Assembly: GCA_039105265.1 (NCBI GenBank)
Contig: JAPFFF010000093.1
Span: forward strand, 1 to 64,000
Length of the DNA stretch: 64,000 bases
From: Tritrichomonas musculus
Taxonomy: Eukaryota > Parabasalia > Tritrichomonadida > Tritrichomonadidae
Direction of reading: 5' to 3'
Every line of letters starts with the position of its first letter. Position 1 is the first letter of the stretch. Both the position numbers and the translations under genes were made by a program. Below the pieces are notes generated by a model, which was not told the DNA's origin, did not search any database, and saw nothing but the letters and a program-made list of their open reading frames with translations. This document shows, one piece after another, positions 26,601-39,639 of this stretch.

Positions 26601-29600
26601 AATTATTCTTATTCAAACGTTTCTCACAAGTGAACAGAGTTAAATAAAACACAAATCTCAAACACTTTTGTAAGATAATTAAAAACGATTTCGAAATTAA
26701 GTAAAATCAATAAAGATTAAATCGCAATATCAATTATTCTTATTCAAACGTTTCTCACAAATGAACAGAGTTAAATAAAACACAAATCTCAAACACTTTT
26801 GTAAGATAATTAAAAACGATTTCGAAATTAAGTAAAATCAATAAAAATTAAAGCTTAATCTCAGTTATTCTTATTCTAACATTTCTCACAAATGAACAGA
26901 GTTAAATAAAACACAAATCTCAAACACTTTTGTAAGATAATTAAAAACGATTTCGAAATTAAGTAAAATCAGTAAAAATTAAAGCTTAATCTCAGTTATT
27001 CTTATTCAAACGTTTCTCACAAGTGAACAGAGTTAAATAAAACATAAATCTCAAACACTTTTGTAAGATAATTAAAAACGATTTCGAAATTAAGTAAAAT
27101 CAATAAAGATTAAATCGCAATATCAATTATTCTTATTCAAACGTTTCTCACAAGTGAACAGAGTTAAATAAAACACAAATCTCAAACACTTTTGTAAGAT
27201 AATTAAAAACGATTTCGAAATTAAGTAAAATCAGTAAAAATTAAAGCTTAATCTCAGTTATTCTTAATCTAACATTTCTCACAAATGAACAGAGTTAAAT
27301 AAAACACAAATCTCAAACACTTTTGTAAGATAATTATAAACGATTTCGAAATTAAGTAAAATCAGTAAAAATTAAAGCTTAATCTCAATTATTCTTAATC
27401 TAACGTTTCTCACAAATGAACAGAGTTAAATAAAACACAAATCTCAAACACTTTTGTAAGATAATTAAAAACGATTTCGAAATTAAGTAAAATCAGTAAA
27501 AATTAAAGCTTAATCTCAGTTATTCTTATTCAAACGTTTCTCACAAATGAACAGAGTTAAATAAAACACAAATCTCAAACACTTTTGTAAGATAATTAAA
27601 AACGATTTCGAAATTAAGTAAAATCAGTAAAAATTAAAGCTTAATCTCAGTTATTCTTATTCAAACGTTTCTCACAAATGAACAGAGTTAAATAAAACAC
27701 AAATCTCAAACACTTTTGTAAGATAATTAAAAACGATTTCGAAATTAAGTAAAATCAATAAAGATTAAATCGCAATATCAATTATTCTTATTCAAACGTT
27801 TCTCACAAGTATACAGAGTTAAATAAAACATAAATCTCAAACACTTTTGTAAGATAATTAAAAACGATTTCGAAATTAAGTAAAATCAATAAAGATTAAA
27901 TCGCAATATCAATTATTCTTATTCAAACGTTTCTCACAAGTATACAGAGTTAAATAAAACATAAATCTCAAACACTTTTGTAAGATAATTAAAAACGATT
28001 TCGAAATTAAGTAAAATCAGTAAAAATTAAAGCTTAATCTCAATTATTCTTATTCTAACATTTCTCACAAATGAACAGAGTTAAATAAAACACAAATCTC
28101 AAACACTTTTGTAAGATAATTAAAAACGATTTCGAAATTAATTAAAATCAGTAAAAATTAAAGCTTAATCTCAGTTATTCTTATTCAAACGTTTCTCACA
28201 AATGAACAGAGTTAAATAAAACATAAATCTCAAACACTTTTGTAAGATAATTAAAAACGATTTCGAAATTAAGTAAAATCAGTAAAAATTAAAGCTTAAT
28301 CTCAGTTATTCTTATTCAAACGTTTCTCACAAATGAACAGAGTTAAATAAAACACAAATCTCAAACACTTTTGTAAGATAATTATAAACGATTTCGAAAT
28401 TAAGTAAAATCAATAAAAATTAAAGCTTAATCTCAGTTATTCTTAATCTAACATTTCTCACAAGTGAACAGAGTTAAATAAAACACAAATCTCAAACACT
28501 TTTATAAGATAATTGAAAAAGATTTCGAAATTAAGTAAAATCAGTAAAAATTAAAGCTTAATCTCAGTTATTCTTATTCAAACGTTTCTCACAAATGAAC
28601 AGAGTTAAATAAAACACAAATCTCAAACACTTTTGTAAGATAATTAAAAACGATTTCGAAATTAAGTAAAATCAATAAAAATTAAAGCTTAATCTCAGTT
28701 ATTCTTATTCTAACATTTCTCACAAATGAACAGAGTTAAATAAAACACAAATCTCAAACACTTTTGTAAGATAATTAAAAACGATTTCGAAATTAAGTAA
28801 AATCAGTAAAAATTAAAGCTTAATCTCAGTTATTCTTATTCAAACGTTTCTCACAAGTGAACAGAGTTAAATAAAACATAAATCTCAAACACTTTTGTAA
28901 GATAATTAAAAACGATTTCGAAATTAAGTAAAATCAATAAAGATTAAATCGCAATATCAATTATTCTTATTCAAACGTTTCTCACAAGTGAACAGAGTTA
29001 AATAAAACACAAATCTCAAACACTTTTGTAAGATAATTAAAAACGATTTCGAAATTAAGTAAAATCAATAAAGATTAAATCGCAATATCAATTATTCTTA
29101 TTCAAACGTTTCTCACAAGTGAACAGAGTTAAATAAAACACAAATCTCAAACACTTTTGTAAGATAATTAAAAACGATTTCGAAATTAAGTAAAATCAAT
29201 AAAGATTAAATCGCAATATCAATTATTCTTATTCAAACGTTTCTCACAAGTATACAGAGTTAAATAAAACATAAATCTCAAACACTTTTGTAAGATAATT
29301 AAAAACGATTTCGAAATTAAGTAAAATCAGTAAAAATTAAAGCTTAATCTCAATTATTCTTAATCTAACGTTTCTCACAAATGAACAGAGTTAAATAAAA
29401 CACAAATCTCAAACACTTTTATAAGATAATTAAAAACGATTTCGAAATTAAGTAAAATCAGTAAAAATTAAAGCTTAATCTCAATTATTCTTAATCTAAC
29501 GTTTCTCACAAATGAACAGAGTTAAATAAAACACAAATCTCAAACACTTTTGTAAGATAATTAAAAACGATTTCGAAATTAAGTAAAATCAGTAAAGATT

Positions 29601-30730
29601 AAAGCTTAATCTCAGTTATTCTTAATCTAACATTTCTCACAAATGAACAGAGTTAAATAAAACACAAATCTCAAACACTTTTGTAAGATAATTATAAACG
29701 ATTTCGAAATTAAGTAAAATCAGTAAAAATTAAAGCTTAATCTCAGTTATTCTTATTCAAACGTTTCTCACAAGTGAACAGAGTTAAATAAAACACAAAT
29801 CTCAAACACTTTTGTAAGATAATTGAAAACGATTTCGAAATTAATTAAAATCAATAAAAATTAAAGCTTAATCTCAGTTATTCTTATTCAAACGTTTCTC
29901 ACAAGTGAACAGAGTTAAATAAAACACAAATCTCAAACACTTTTGTAAGATAATTGAAAACGATTTCGAAATTAAGTAAAATCAATAAAAATTAAAGCTT
30001 AATCTCAGTTATTCTTAATCTAACATTTCTCACAAATGAACAGAGTTAAATAAAACACAAATCTCAAACACTTTTGTAAGATAATTATAAACGATTTCGA
30101 AATTAAGTAAAATCAGTAAAAATTAAAGCTTAATCTCAGTTATTCTTAATCTAACATTTCTCACAAATGAACAGAGTTAAATAAAACACAAATCTCAAAC
30201 ACTTTTGTAAGATAATTAAAAACGATTTCGAAATTAATTAAAATCAGTAAAATTAAAGCTTAATCTCAGTTATTCTTATTCAAACGTTTCTCACAAATGA
30301 ACAGAGTTAAATAAAACACAAATCTCAAACACTTTTGTAAGATAATTATAAACGATTTCGAAATTAATTAAAATCAGTAAAAATTAAAGCTTAATCTCAG
30401 TTATTCTTATTCAAACGTTTCTCACAAATGAACAGAGTTAAATAAAACACAAATCTCAAACACTTTTGTAAGATAATTAAAAACGATTTCGAAATTAAGT
30501 AAAATCAGTAAAAATTAAAGCTTAATCTCAGTTATTCTTATTCAAACGTTTCTCACAAATGAACAGAGTTAAATAAAACACAAATCTCAAACACTTTTGT
30601 AAGATAATTAAAAACGATTTCGAAATTAAGTAAAATCAGTAAAAATTAAAGCTTAATCTCAGTTATTCTTATTCAAACGTTTCTCACAAATGAACAGAGT
30701 TAAATAAAACACAAATCTCAAACACTTTTG
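23625..30730. repeat. Upstream copy of a 7.1 kb segmental duplication
   Basis: This segment matches 48121-55226 at a displacement of exactly 24,496 bp (187 units minus one deleted base). Paired markers are T-form units 23880, 24011, 25321, 27810, 27941 and 29251 with 48376, 48507, 49817, 52306, 52437 and 53747; K-form units 24585, 26157 and 28515 with 49081, 50653 and 53011; the H-form unit 25671 with 50167; cagtaaagatt 29592 with 54088; and the 130-bp unit 30171 with 54667. I noted only a handful of differences: position 19 near 24030, position 100 near 25560, a three-site patch near 27396, position 77 near 28542 and position 128 near 29643. Confidence 0.9.
30171..30300 (+). repeat. 130-bp unit with a one-base deletion
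   Basis: The unit reads cagtaaaattaaagc near 30245 where others read cagtaaaaattaaagc, so one a is missing from the run at unit positions 79-83. The next acagagtt follows at 30301, after 130 bp. The unit also carries the uncommon aattaatt variant at position 68. Only one other unit in the window has this deletion (54667-54796), and it lies at the equivalent place in the 24,496-bp duplication. Confidence 0.95.
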
Positions 30731-31007
30731 TAAGATAATTAAAAACGATTTCGAAATTAAGTAAAATCAGTAAAAATTAAAGCTTAATCTCAATTATTCT
30801 TATTCAAACGTTTCTCACAAGTGAACAGAGTTAAATAAAACACAAATCTCAAACACTTTTGTAAGATAATTAAAAACGATTTCGAAATTAAGTAAAATCA
30901 GTAAAAATTAAAGCTTAATCTCAATTATTCTTATTCTAACATTTCTCACAAGTGAACAGAGTTAAATAAAACACAAATCTCAAACACTTTTGTAAGATAA
31001 TTAAAAA

Positions 31008-31008
31008 T
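31008..31008 (+). other. Private c-to-t change at a CpG (unit position 53)
   Basis: This unit reads aaaaatgatttcg where others read aaaaacgatttcg. It is the only such change I found. It converts one of the otherwise stable CpG sites to TpG and may be a recent point mutation. Confidence 0.85.
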
Positions 31009-31129
31009 GATTTCGAAATTAAGTAAAATCAATAAAAATTAAAGCTTAATCTCAGTTATTCTTAATCTAACATTTCTCACAAATGAACAGAGTTAAATAA
31101 AACACAAATCTCAAACACTTTTGTAAGAT

Positions 31130-33130
31130 AATTAAAAACGATTTCGAAATTAAGTAAAATCAGTAAAAATTAAAGCTTAATCTCAGTTATTCTTAATCTA
31201 ACATTTCTCACAAGTGAACAGAGTTAAATAAAACACAAATCTCAAACACTTTTGTAAGATAATTGAAAACGATTTCGAAATTAAGTAAAATCAATAAAAA
31301 TTAAAGCTTAATCTCAGTTATTCTTAATCTAACATTTCTCACAAATGAACAGAGTTAAATAAAACACAAATCTCAAACACTTTTGTAAGATAATTATAAA
31401 CGATTTCGAAATTAAGTAAAATCAGTAAAAATTAAAGCGCAATATCAATTATTCTTATTCAAACGTTTCTCACAAGTGAACAGAGTTAAATAAAACACAA
31501 ATCTCAAACACTTTTGTAAGATAATTAAAAACGATTTCGAAATTAAGTAAAATCAGTAAAAATTAAAGCTTAATCTCAGTTATTCTTAATCTAACATTTC
31601 TCACAAATGAACAGAGTTAAATAAAACACAAATCTCAAACACTTTTGTAAGATAATTAAAAACGATTTCGAAATTAAGTAAAATCAATAAAGATTAAATC
31701 GCAATATCAATTATTCTTATTCAAACGTTTCTCACAAGTGAACAGAGTTAAATAAAACATAAATCTCAAACACTTTTGTAAGATAATTATAAACGATTTC
31801 GAAATTAAGTAAAATCAGTAAAAATTAAAGCTTAATCTCAGTTATTCTTATTCAAACGTTTCTCACAAATGAACAGAGTTAAATAAAACACAAATCTCAA
31901 ACACTTTTGTAAGATAATTATAAACGATTTCGAAATTAAGTAAAATCAGTAAAAATTAAAGCTTAATCTCAGTTATTCTTATTCAAACGTTTCTCACAAG
32001 TGAACAGAGTTAAATAAAACACAAATCTCAAACACTTTTGTAAGATAATTAAAAACGATTTCGAAATTAAGTAAAATCAGTAAAAATTAAAGCTTAATCT
32101 CAGTTATTCTTATTCAAACGTTTCTCACAAATGAACAGAGTTAAATAAAACACAAATCTCAAACACTTTTGTAAGATAATTAAAAACGATTTCGAAATTA
32201 AGTAAAATCAGTAAAAATTAAAGCTTAATCTCAATTATTCTTATTCAAACGTTTCTCACAAGTGAACAGAGTTAAATAAAACACAAATCTCAAACACTTT
32301 TGTAAGATAATTAAAAACGATTTCGAAATTAAGTAAAATCAGTAAAAATTAAAGCGCAATATCAATTATTCTTATTCAAACGTTTCTCACAAATGAACAG
32401 AGTTAAATAAAACACAAATCTCAAACACTTTTGTAAGATAATTAAAAACGATTTCGAAATTAAGTAAAATCAATAAAGATTAAATCGCAATATCAATTAT
32501 TCTTATTCAAACGTTTCTCACAAGTGAACAGAGTTAAATAAAACACAAATCTCAAACACTTTTGTAAGATAATTAAAAACGATTTCGAAATTAAGTAAAA
32601 TCAGTAAAAATTAAAGCTTAATCTCAATTATTCTTAATCTAACATTTCTCACAAATGAACAGAGTTAAATAAAACACAAATCTCAAACACTTTTGTAAGA
32701 TAATTAAAAACGATTTCGAAATTAAGTAAAATCAGTAAAAATTAAAGCTTAATCTCAGTTATTCCTATTCAAACGTTTCTCACAAATGAACAGAGTTAAA
32801 TAAAACACAAATCTCAAACACTTTTGTAAGATAATTAAAAACGATTTCGAAATTAAGTAAAATCAGTAAAAATTAAAGCTTAATCTCAGTTATTCTTATT
32901 CAAACGTTTCTCACAAGTGAACAGAGTTAAATAAAACACAAATCTCAAACACTTTTGTAAGATAATTAAAAACGATTTCGAAATTAAGTAAAATCAGTAA
33001 AAATTAAAGCTTAATCTCAGTTATTCTTAATCTAACATTTCTCACAAGTGAACAGAGTTAAATAAAACACAAATCTCAAACACTTTTGTAAGATAATTAT
33101 AAACGATTTCGAAATTAAGTAAAATCAGTA
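31130..33130. repeat. Segment repeated at 55890-57890 (189-unit displacement)
   Basis: Displacement is 24,758 bp (189 units minus one base). Paired markers are H-form units 31434 with 56192 and 32351 with 57109, and the attcct variant 32764 with 57522. One difference is visible, cataaatc near 31757 against cacaaatc near 56515. The displacement is two units larger than in the adjoining 23625-30730 pair, so a net two units were gained downstream or lost upstream between the two matched stretches. The intervening stretch (30.7-31.1 kb and 55.2-55.9 kb) matches only in part, at 190 units. Confidence 0.85.
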
Positions 33131-35113
33131 AAAATTAAAGCTTAATCTCAGTTATTCTTATTCTAACATTTCTCACAAATGAACAGAGTTAAATAAAACA
33201 CAAATCTCAAACACTTTTGTAAGATAATTATAAACGATTTCGAAATTAAGTAAAATCAGTAAAAATTAAAGCTTAATCTCAATTATTCTTATTCAAACGT
33301 TTCTCACAAGTGAACAGAGTTAAATAAAACACAAATCTCAAACACTTTTGTAAGATAATTATAAACGATTTCGAAATTAAGTAAAATCAGTAAAAATTAA
33401 AGCTTAATCTCAATTATTCTTATTCAAACGTTTCTCACAAGTGAACAGAGTTAAATAAAACATAAATCTCAAACACTTTTGTAAGATAATTGAAAACGAT
33501 TTCGAAATTAAGTAAAATCAATAAAAATTAAAGCTTAATCTCAGTTATTCTTAATCTAACATTTCTCACAAATGAACAGAGTTAAATAAAACACAAATCT
33601 CAAACACTTTTGTAAGATAATTATAAACGATTTCGAAATTAAGTAAAATCAGTAAAAATTAAAGCTTAATCTCAGTTATTCTTATTCAAACGTTTCTCAC
33701 AAATGAACAGAGTTAAATAAAACACAAATCTCAAACACTTTTGTAAGATAATTAAAAACGATTTCGAAATTAAGTAAAATCAGTAAAAATTAAAGCTTAA
33801 TCTCAGTTATTCTTATTCAAACGTTTCTCACAAATGAACAGAGTTAAATAAAACACAAATCTCAAACACTTTTGTAAGATAATTAAAAACGATTTCGAAA
33901 TTAAGTAAAATCAGTAAAAATTAAAGCTTAATCTCAGTTATTCTTATTCAAACGTTTCTCACAAATGAACAGAGTTAAATAAAACACAAATCTCAAACAC
34001 TTTTGTAAGATAATTAAAAACGATTTCGAAATTAAGTAAAATCAATAAAGATTAAATCGCAATATCAATTATTCTTATTCAAACGTTTCTCACAAGTGAA
34101 CAGAGTTAAATAAAACACAAATCTCAAACACTTTTGTAAGATAATTAAAAACGATTTCGAAATTAAGTAAAATCAGTAAAAATTAAAGCTTAATCTCAGT
34201 TATTCTTAATCTAACATTTCTCACAAATGAACAGAGTTAAATAAAACACAAATCTCAAACACTTTTGTAAGATAATTATAAACGATTTCGAAATTAAGTA
34301 AAATCAGTAAAAATTAAAGCGCAATATCAATTATTCTTATTCAAACGTTTCTCACAAGTGAACAGAGTTAAATAAAACACAAATCTCAAACACTTTTGTA
34401 AGATAATTAAAAACGATTTCGAAATTAAGTAAAATCAGTAAAAATTAAAGCTTAATCTCAGTTATTCTTAATCTAACATTTCTCACAAATGAACAGAGTT
34501 AAATAAAACACAAATCTCAAACACTTTTGTAAGATAATTAAAAACGATTTCGAAATTAAGTAAAATCAATAAAGATTAAATCGCAATATCAATTATTCTT
34601 ATTCAAACGTTTCTCACAAGTGAACAGAGTTAAATAAAACATAAATCTCAAACACTTTTGTAAGATAATTATAAACGATTTCGAAATTAAGTAAAATCAG
34701 TAAAAATTAAAGCTTAATCTCAGTTATTCTTATTCAAACGTTTCTCACAAATGAACAGAGTTAAATAAAACACAAATCTCAAACACTTTTATAAGATAAT
34801 TAAAAACGATTTCGAAATTAAGTAAAATCAGTAAAAATTAAAGCTTAATCTCAATTATTCTTATTCTAACATTTCTCACAAATGAACAGAGTTAAATAAA
34901 ACACAAATCTCAAACACTTTTGTAAGATAATTAAAAACGATTTCGAAATTAAGTAAAATCAGTAAAAATTAAAGCTTAATCTCAGTTATTCTTATTCAAA
35001 CGTTTCTCACAAGTGAACAGAGTTAAATAAAACACAAATCTCAAACACTTTTGTAAGATAATTGAAAACGATTTCGAAATTAAGTAAAATCAATAAAAAT
35101 TAAAGCTTAATCT

Positions 35114-36760
35114 CAGTTATTCTTAATCTAACATTTCTCACAAATGAACAGAGTTAAATAAAACACAAATCTCAAACACTTTTGTAAGATAATTAAAAAC
35201 GATTTCGAAATTAAGTAAAATCAATAAAGATTAAATCGCAATATCAATTATTCTTATTCAAACGTTTCTCACAAGTGAACAGAGTTAAATAAAACATAAA
35301 TCTCAAACACTTTTGTAAGATAATTAAAAACGATTTCGAAATTAAGTAAAATCAGTAAAAATTAAAGCTTAATCTCAGTTATTCTTATTCAAACGTTTCT
35401 CACAAATGAACAGAGTTAAATAAAACACAAATCTCAAACACTTTTGTAAGATAATTATAAACGATTTCGAAATTAAGTAAAATCAGTAAAAATTAAAGCT
35501 TAATCTCAGTTATTCTTATTCAAACGTTTCTCACAAGTGAACAGAGTTAAATAAAACATAAATCTCAAACACTTTTGTAAGATAATTATAAACGATTTCG
35601 AAATTAAGTAAAATCAGTAAAAATTAAAGCTTAATCTCAGTTATTCTTATTCAAACGTTTCTCACAAATGAACAGAGTTAAATAAAACACAAATCTCAAA
35701 CACTTTTGTAAGATAATTAAAAACGATTTCGAAATTAAGTAAAATCAGTAAAAATTAAAGCTTAATCTCAATTATTCTTATTCAAACGTTTCTCACAAGT
35801 GAACAGAGTTAAATAAAACACAAATCTCAAACACTTTTGTAAGATAATTAAAAACGATTTCGAAATTAAGTAAAATCAGTAAAAATTAAAGCGCAATATC
35901 AATTATTCTTATTCAAACGTTTCTCACAAATGAACAGAGTTAAATAAAACACAAATCTCAAACACTTTTGTAAGATAATTAAAAACGATTTCGAAATTAA
36001 GTAAAATCAATAAAGATTAAATCGCAATATCAATTATTCTTATTCAAACGTTTCTCACAAGTGAACAGAGTTAAATAAAACACAAATCTCAAACACTTTT
36101 GTAAGATAATTAAAAACGATTTCGAAATTAAGTAAAATCAGTAAAAATTAAAGCTTAATCTCAGTTATTCTTAATCTAACATTTCTCACAAATGAACAGA
36201 GTTAAATAAAACACAAATCTCAAACACTTTTGTAAGATAATTATAAACGATTTCGAAATTAAGTAAAATCAGTAAAAATTAAAGCGCAATATCAATTATT
36301 CTTATTCAAACGTTTCTCACAAGTGAACAGAGTTAAATAAAACACAAATCTCAAACACTTTTGTAAGATAATTAAAAACGATTTCGAAATTAAGTAAAAT
36401 CAGTAAAAATTAAAGCTTAATCTCAGTTATTCTTAATCTAACATTTCTCACAAATGAACAGAGTTAAATAAAACACAAATCTCAAACACTTTTGTAAGAT
36501 AATTAAAAACGATTTCGAAATTAAGTAAAATCAGTAAAAATTAAAGCTTAATCTCAGTTATTCTTATTCAAACGTTTCTCACAAATGAACAGAGTTAAAT
36601 AAAACACAAATCTCAAACACTTTTGTAAGATAATTAAAAACGATTTCGAAATTAAGTAAAATCAGTAAAAATTAAAGCTTAATCTCAGTTATTCTTAATC
36701 TAACATTTCTCACAAATGAACAGAGTTAAATAAAACACAAATCTCAAACACTTTTGTAAG
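35114..36760. repeat. Segment repeated at 58824-60470 (181-unit displacement)
   Basis: Displacement is 23,710 bp (181 units minus one base). H-form units 35888 and 36281 pair with 59598 and 59991, keeping their three-unit spacing, and the series of cataaatc, caatt and taatctaaca units around them agrees. Differences at unit position 49 appear near 35458 and 59167, and again at the right edge. The change of displacement from 189 to 181 units means several units were lost or gained between the matched parts. Confidence 0.8.
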
Positions 36761-39424
36761 ATAATTAAAAACGATTTCGAAATTAAGTAAAATCAGTAAA
36801 AATTAAAGCTTAATCTCAGTTATTCTTATTCAAACGTTTCTCACAAATGAACAGAGTTAAATAAAACACAAATCTCAAACACTTTTATAAGATAATTAAA
36901 AACGATTTCGAAATTAAGTAAAATCAGTAAAAATTAAAGCTTAATCTCAGTTATTCTTAATCTAACATTTCTCACAAATGAACAGAGTTAAATAAAACAC
37001 AAATCTCAAACACTTTTGTAAGATAATTAAAAACGATTTCGAAATTAAGTAAAATCAGTAAAAATTAAAGCTTAATCTCAGTTATTCCTATTCAAACGTT
37101 TCTCACAAATGAACAGAGTTAAATAAAACACAAATCTCAAACACTTTTGTAAGATAATTAAAAACGATTTCGAAATTAAGTAAAATCAGTAAAAATTAAA
37201 GCTTAATCTCAGTTATTCTTATTCAAACGTTTCTCACAAGTGAACAGAGTTAAATAAAACACAAATCTCAAACACTTTTGTAAGATAATTAAAAACGATT
37301 TCGAAATTAAGTAAAATCAGTAAAAATTAAAGCTTAATCTCAGTTATTCTTAATCTAACATTTCTCACAAGTGAACAGAGTTAAATAAAACACAAATCTC
37401 AAACACTTTTGTAAGATAATTATAAACGATTTCGAAATTAAGTAAAATCAGTAAAAATTAAAGCTTAATCTCAATTATTCTTATTCAAACGTTTCTCACA
37501 AGTGAACAGAGTTAAATAAAACACAAATCTCAAACACTTTTGTAAGATAATTATAAACGATTTCGAAATTAAGTAAAATCAGTAAAAATTAAAGCTTAAT
37601 CTCAATTATTCTTATTCTAACATTTCTCACAAATGAACAGAGTTAAATAAAACACAAATCTCAAACACTTTTGTAAGATAATTAAAAACGATTTCGAAAT
37701 TAAGTAAAATCAATAAAAATTAAAGCTTAATCTCAGTTATTCTTATTCAAACGTTTCTCACAAGTGAACAGAGTTAAATAAAACATAAATCTCAAACACT
37801 TTTGTAAGATAATTGAAAACGATTTCGAAATTAAGTAAAATCAATAAAAATTAAAGCTTAATCTCAGTTATTCTTAATCTAACATTTCTCACAAATGAAC
37901 AGAGTTAAATAAAACACAAATCTCAAACACTTTTGTAAGATAATTATAAACGATTTCGAAATTAAGTAAAATCAGTAAAAATTAAAGCTTAATCTCAGTT
38001 ATTCTTATTCAAACGTTTCTCACAAATGAACAGAGTTAAATAAAACACAAATCTCAAACACTTTTGTAAGATAATTAAAAACGATTTCGAAATTAAGTAA
38101 AATCAGTAAAAATTAAAGCTTAATCTCAGTTATTCTTATTCAAACGTTTCTCACAAATGAACAGAGTTAAATAAAACACAAATCTCAAACACTTTTGTAA
38201 GATAATTAAAAACGATTTCGAAATTAAGTAAAATCAATAAAGATTAAATCGCAATATCAATTATTCTTATTCAAACGTTTCTCACAAGTGAACAGAGTTA
38301 AATAAAACACAAATCTCAAACACTTTTGTAAGATAATTAAAAACGATTTCGAAATTAAGTAAAATCAGTAAAAATTAAAGCTTAATCTCAGTTATTCTTA
38401 ATCTAACATTTCTCACAAATGAACAGAGTTAAATAAAACACAAATCTCAAACACTTTTGTAAGATAATTATAAACGATTTCGAAATTAAGTAAAATCAGT
38501 AAAAATTAAAGCGCAATATCAATTATTCTTATTCAAACGTTTCTCACAAGTGAACAGAGTTAAATAAAACATAAATCTCAAACACTTTTGTAAGATAATT
38601 ATAAACGATTTCGAAATTAAGTAAAATCAGTAAAAATTAAAGCTTAATCTCAGTTATTCTTATTCAAACGTTTCTCACAAATGAACAGAGTTAAATAAAA
38701 CACAAATCTCAAACACTTTTATAAGATAATTAAAAACGATTTCGAAATTAAGTAAAATCAGTAAAAATTAAAGCTTAATCTCAATTATTCTTATTCTAAC
38801 ATTTCTCACAAATGAACAGAGTTAAATAAAACACAAATCTCAAACACTTTTGTAAGATAATTAAAAACGATTTCGAAATTAAGTAAAATCAATAAAAATT
38901 AAAGCTTAATCTCAGTTATTCTTATTCAAACGTTTCTCACAAGTGAACAGAGTTAAATAAAACACAAATCTCAAACACTTTTGTAAGATAATTGAAAACG
39001 ATTTCGAAATTAAGTAAAATCAATAAAAATTAAAGCTTAATCTCAGTTATTCTTAATCTAACATTTCTCACAAATGAACAGAGTTAAATAAAACACAAAT
39101 CTCAAACACTTTTGTAAGATAATTATAAACGATTTCGAAATTAAGTAAAATCAGTAAAAATTAAAGCGCAATATCAATTATTCTTATTCAAACGTTTCTC
39201 ACAAGTGAACAGAGTTAAATAAAACACAAATCTCAAACACTTTTGTAAGATAATTAAAAACGATTTCGAAATTAAGTAAAATCAGTAAAAATTAAAGCTT
39301 AATCTCAGTTATTCTTAATCTAACATTTCTCACAAGTGAACAGAGTTAAATAAAACATAAATCTCAAACACTTTTGTAAGATAATTATAAACGATTTCGA
39401 AATTAAGTAAAATCAGTAAAAATT

Positions 39425-39444
39425 AAATCGCAATATCAATTATT
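39425..39444 (+). repeat. Private recombinant unit joining S and R haplotypes
   Basis: The unit reads cagtaaaaattaaa (S-form left part) followed by tcgcaatatcaatt (R-form right part), so the switch falls between unit positions 82 and 89. The H-form switch lies between 89 and 91, so this is a separate exchange. It is followed by taatctaaca, a combination not otherwise seen after an R-form tract. Confidence 0.8.
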
Positions 39445-39639
39445 CTTAATCTAACATTTCTCACAAATGAACAGAGTTAAATAAAACACAAATCTCAAAC
39501 ACTTTTGTAAGATAATTATAAACGATTTCGAAATTAAGTAAAATCAGTAAAAATTAAAGCGCAATATCAATTATTCTTATTCAAACGTTTCTCACAAATG
39601 AACAGAGTTAAATAAAACACAAATCTCAAACACTTTTGT

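Larger units (their letters stand above)
5640..29600. repeat. Zone II, rich in T-form and K-form units
   Basis: This zone is defined by T-form units (agtatacagag) at 7374, 9863, 11566, 11697, 13007, 14317, 16675, 16806, 18116, 19426, 21260, 23487, 23618, 23880, 24011, 25321, 27810, 27941 and 29251 (position of the t in tatac). K-form units (gaaaaag) lie at 6638, 9127, 10437, 12271, 16332, 17380, 21834, 24585, 26157 and 28515. T-form spacings are exact multiples of 131, with 10 units (1310 bp) the most common, and adjacent T-form doublets recur. R-form runs of two to four units usually precede T-form units. Blocks of 10, 30, 33 and 39 units are nested inside and listed separately. Confidence 0.85.
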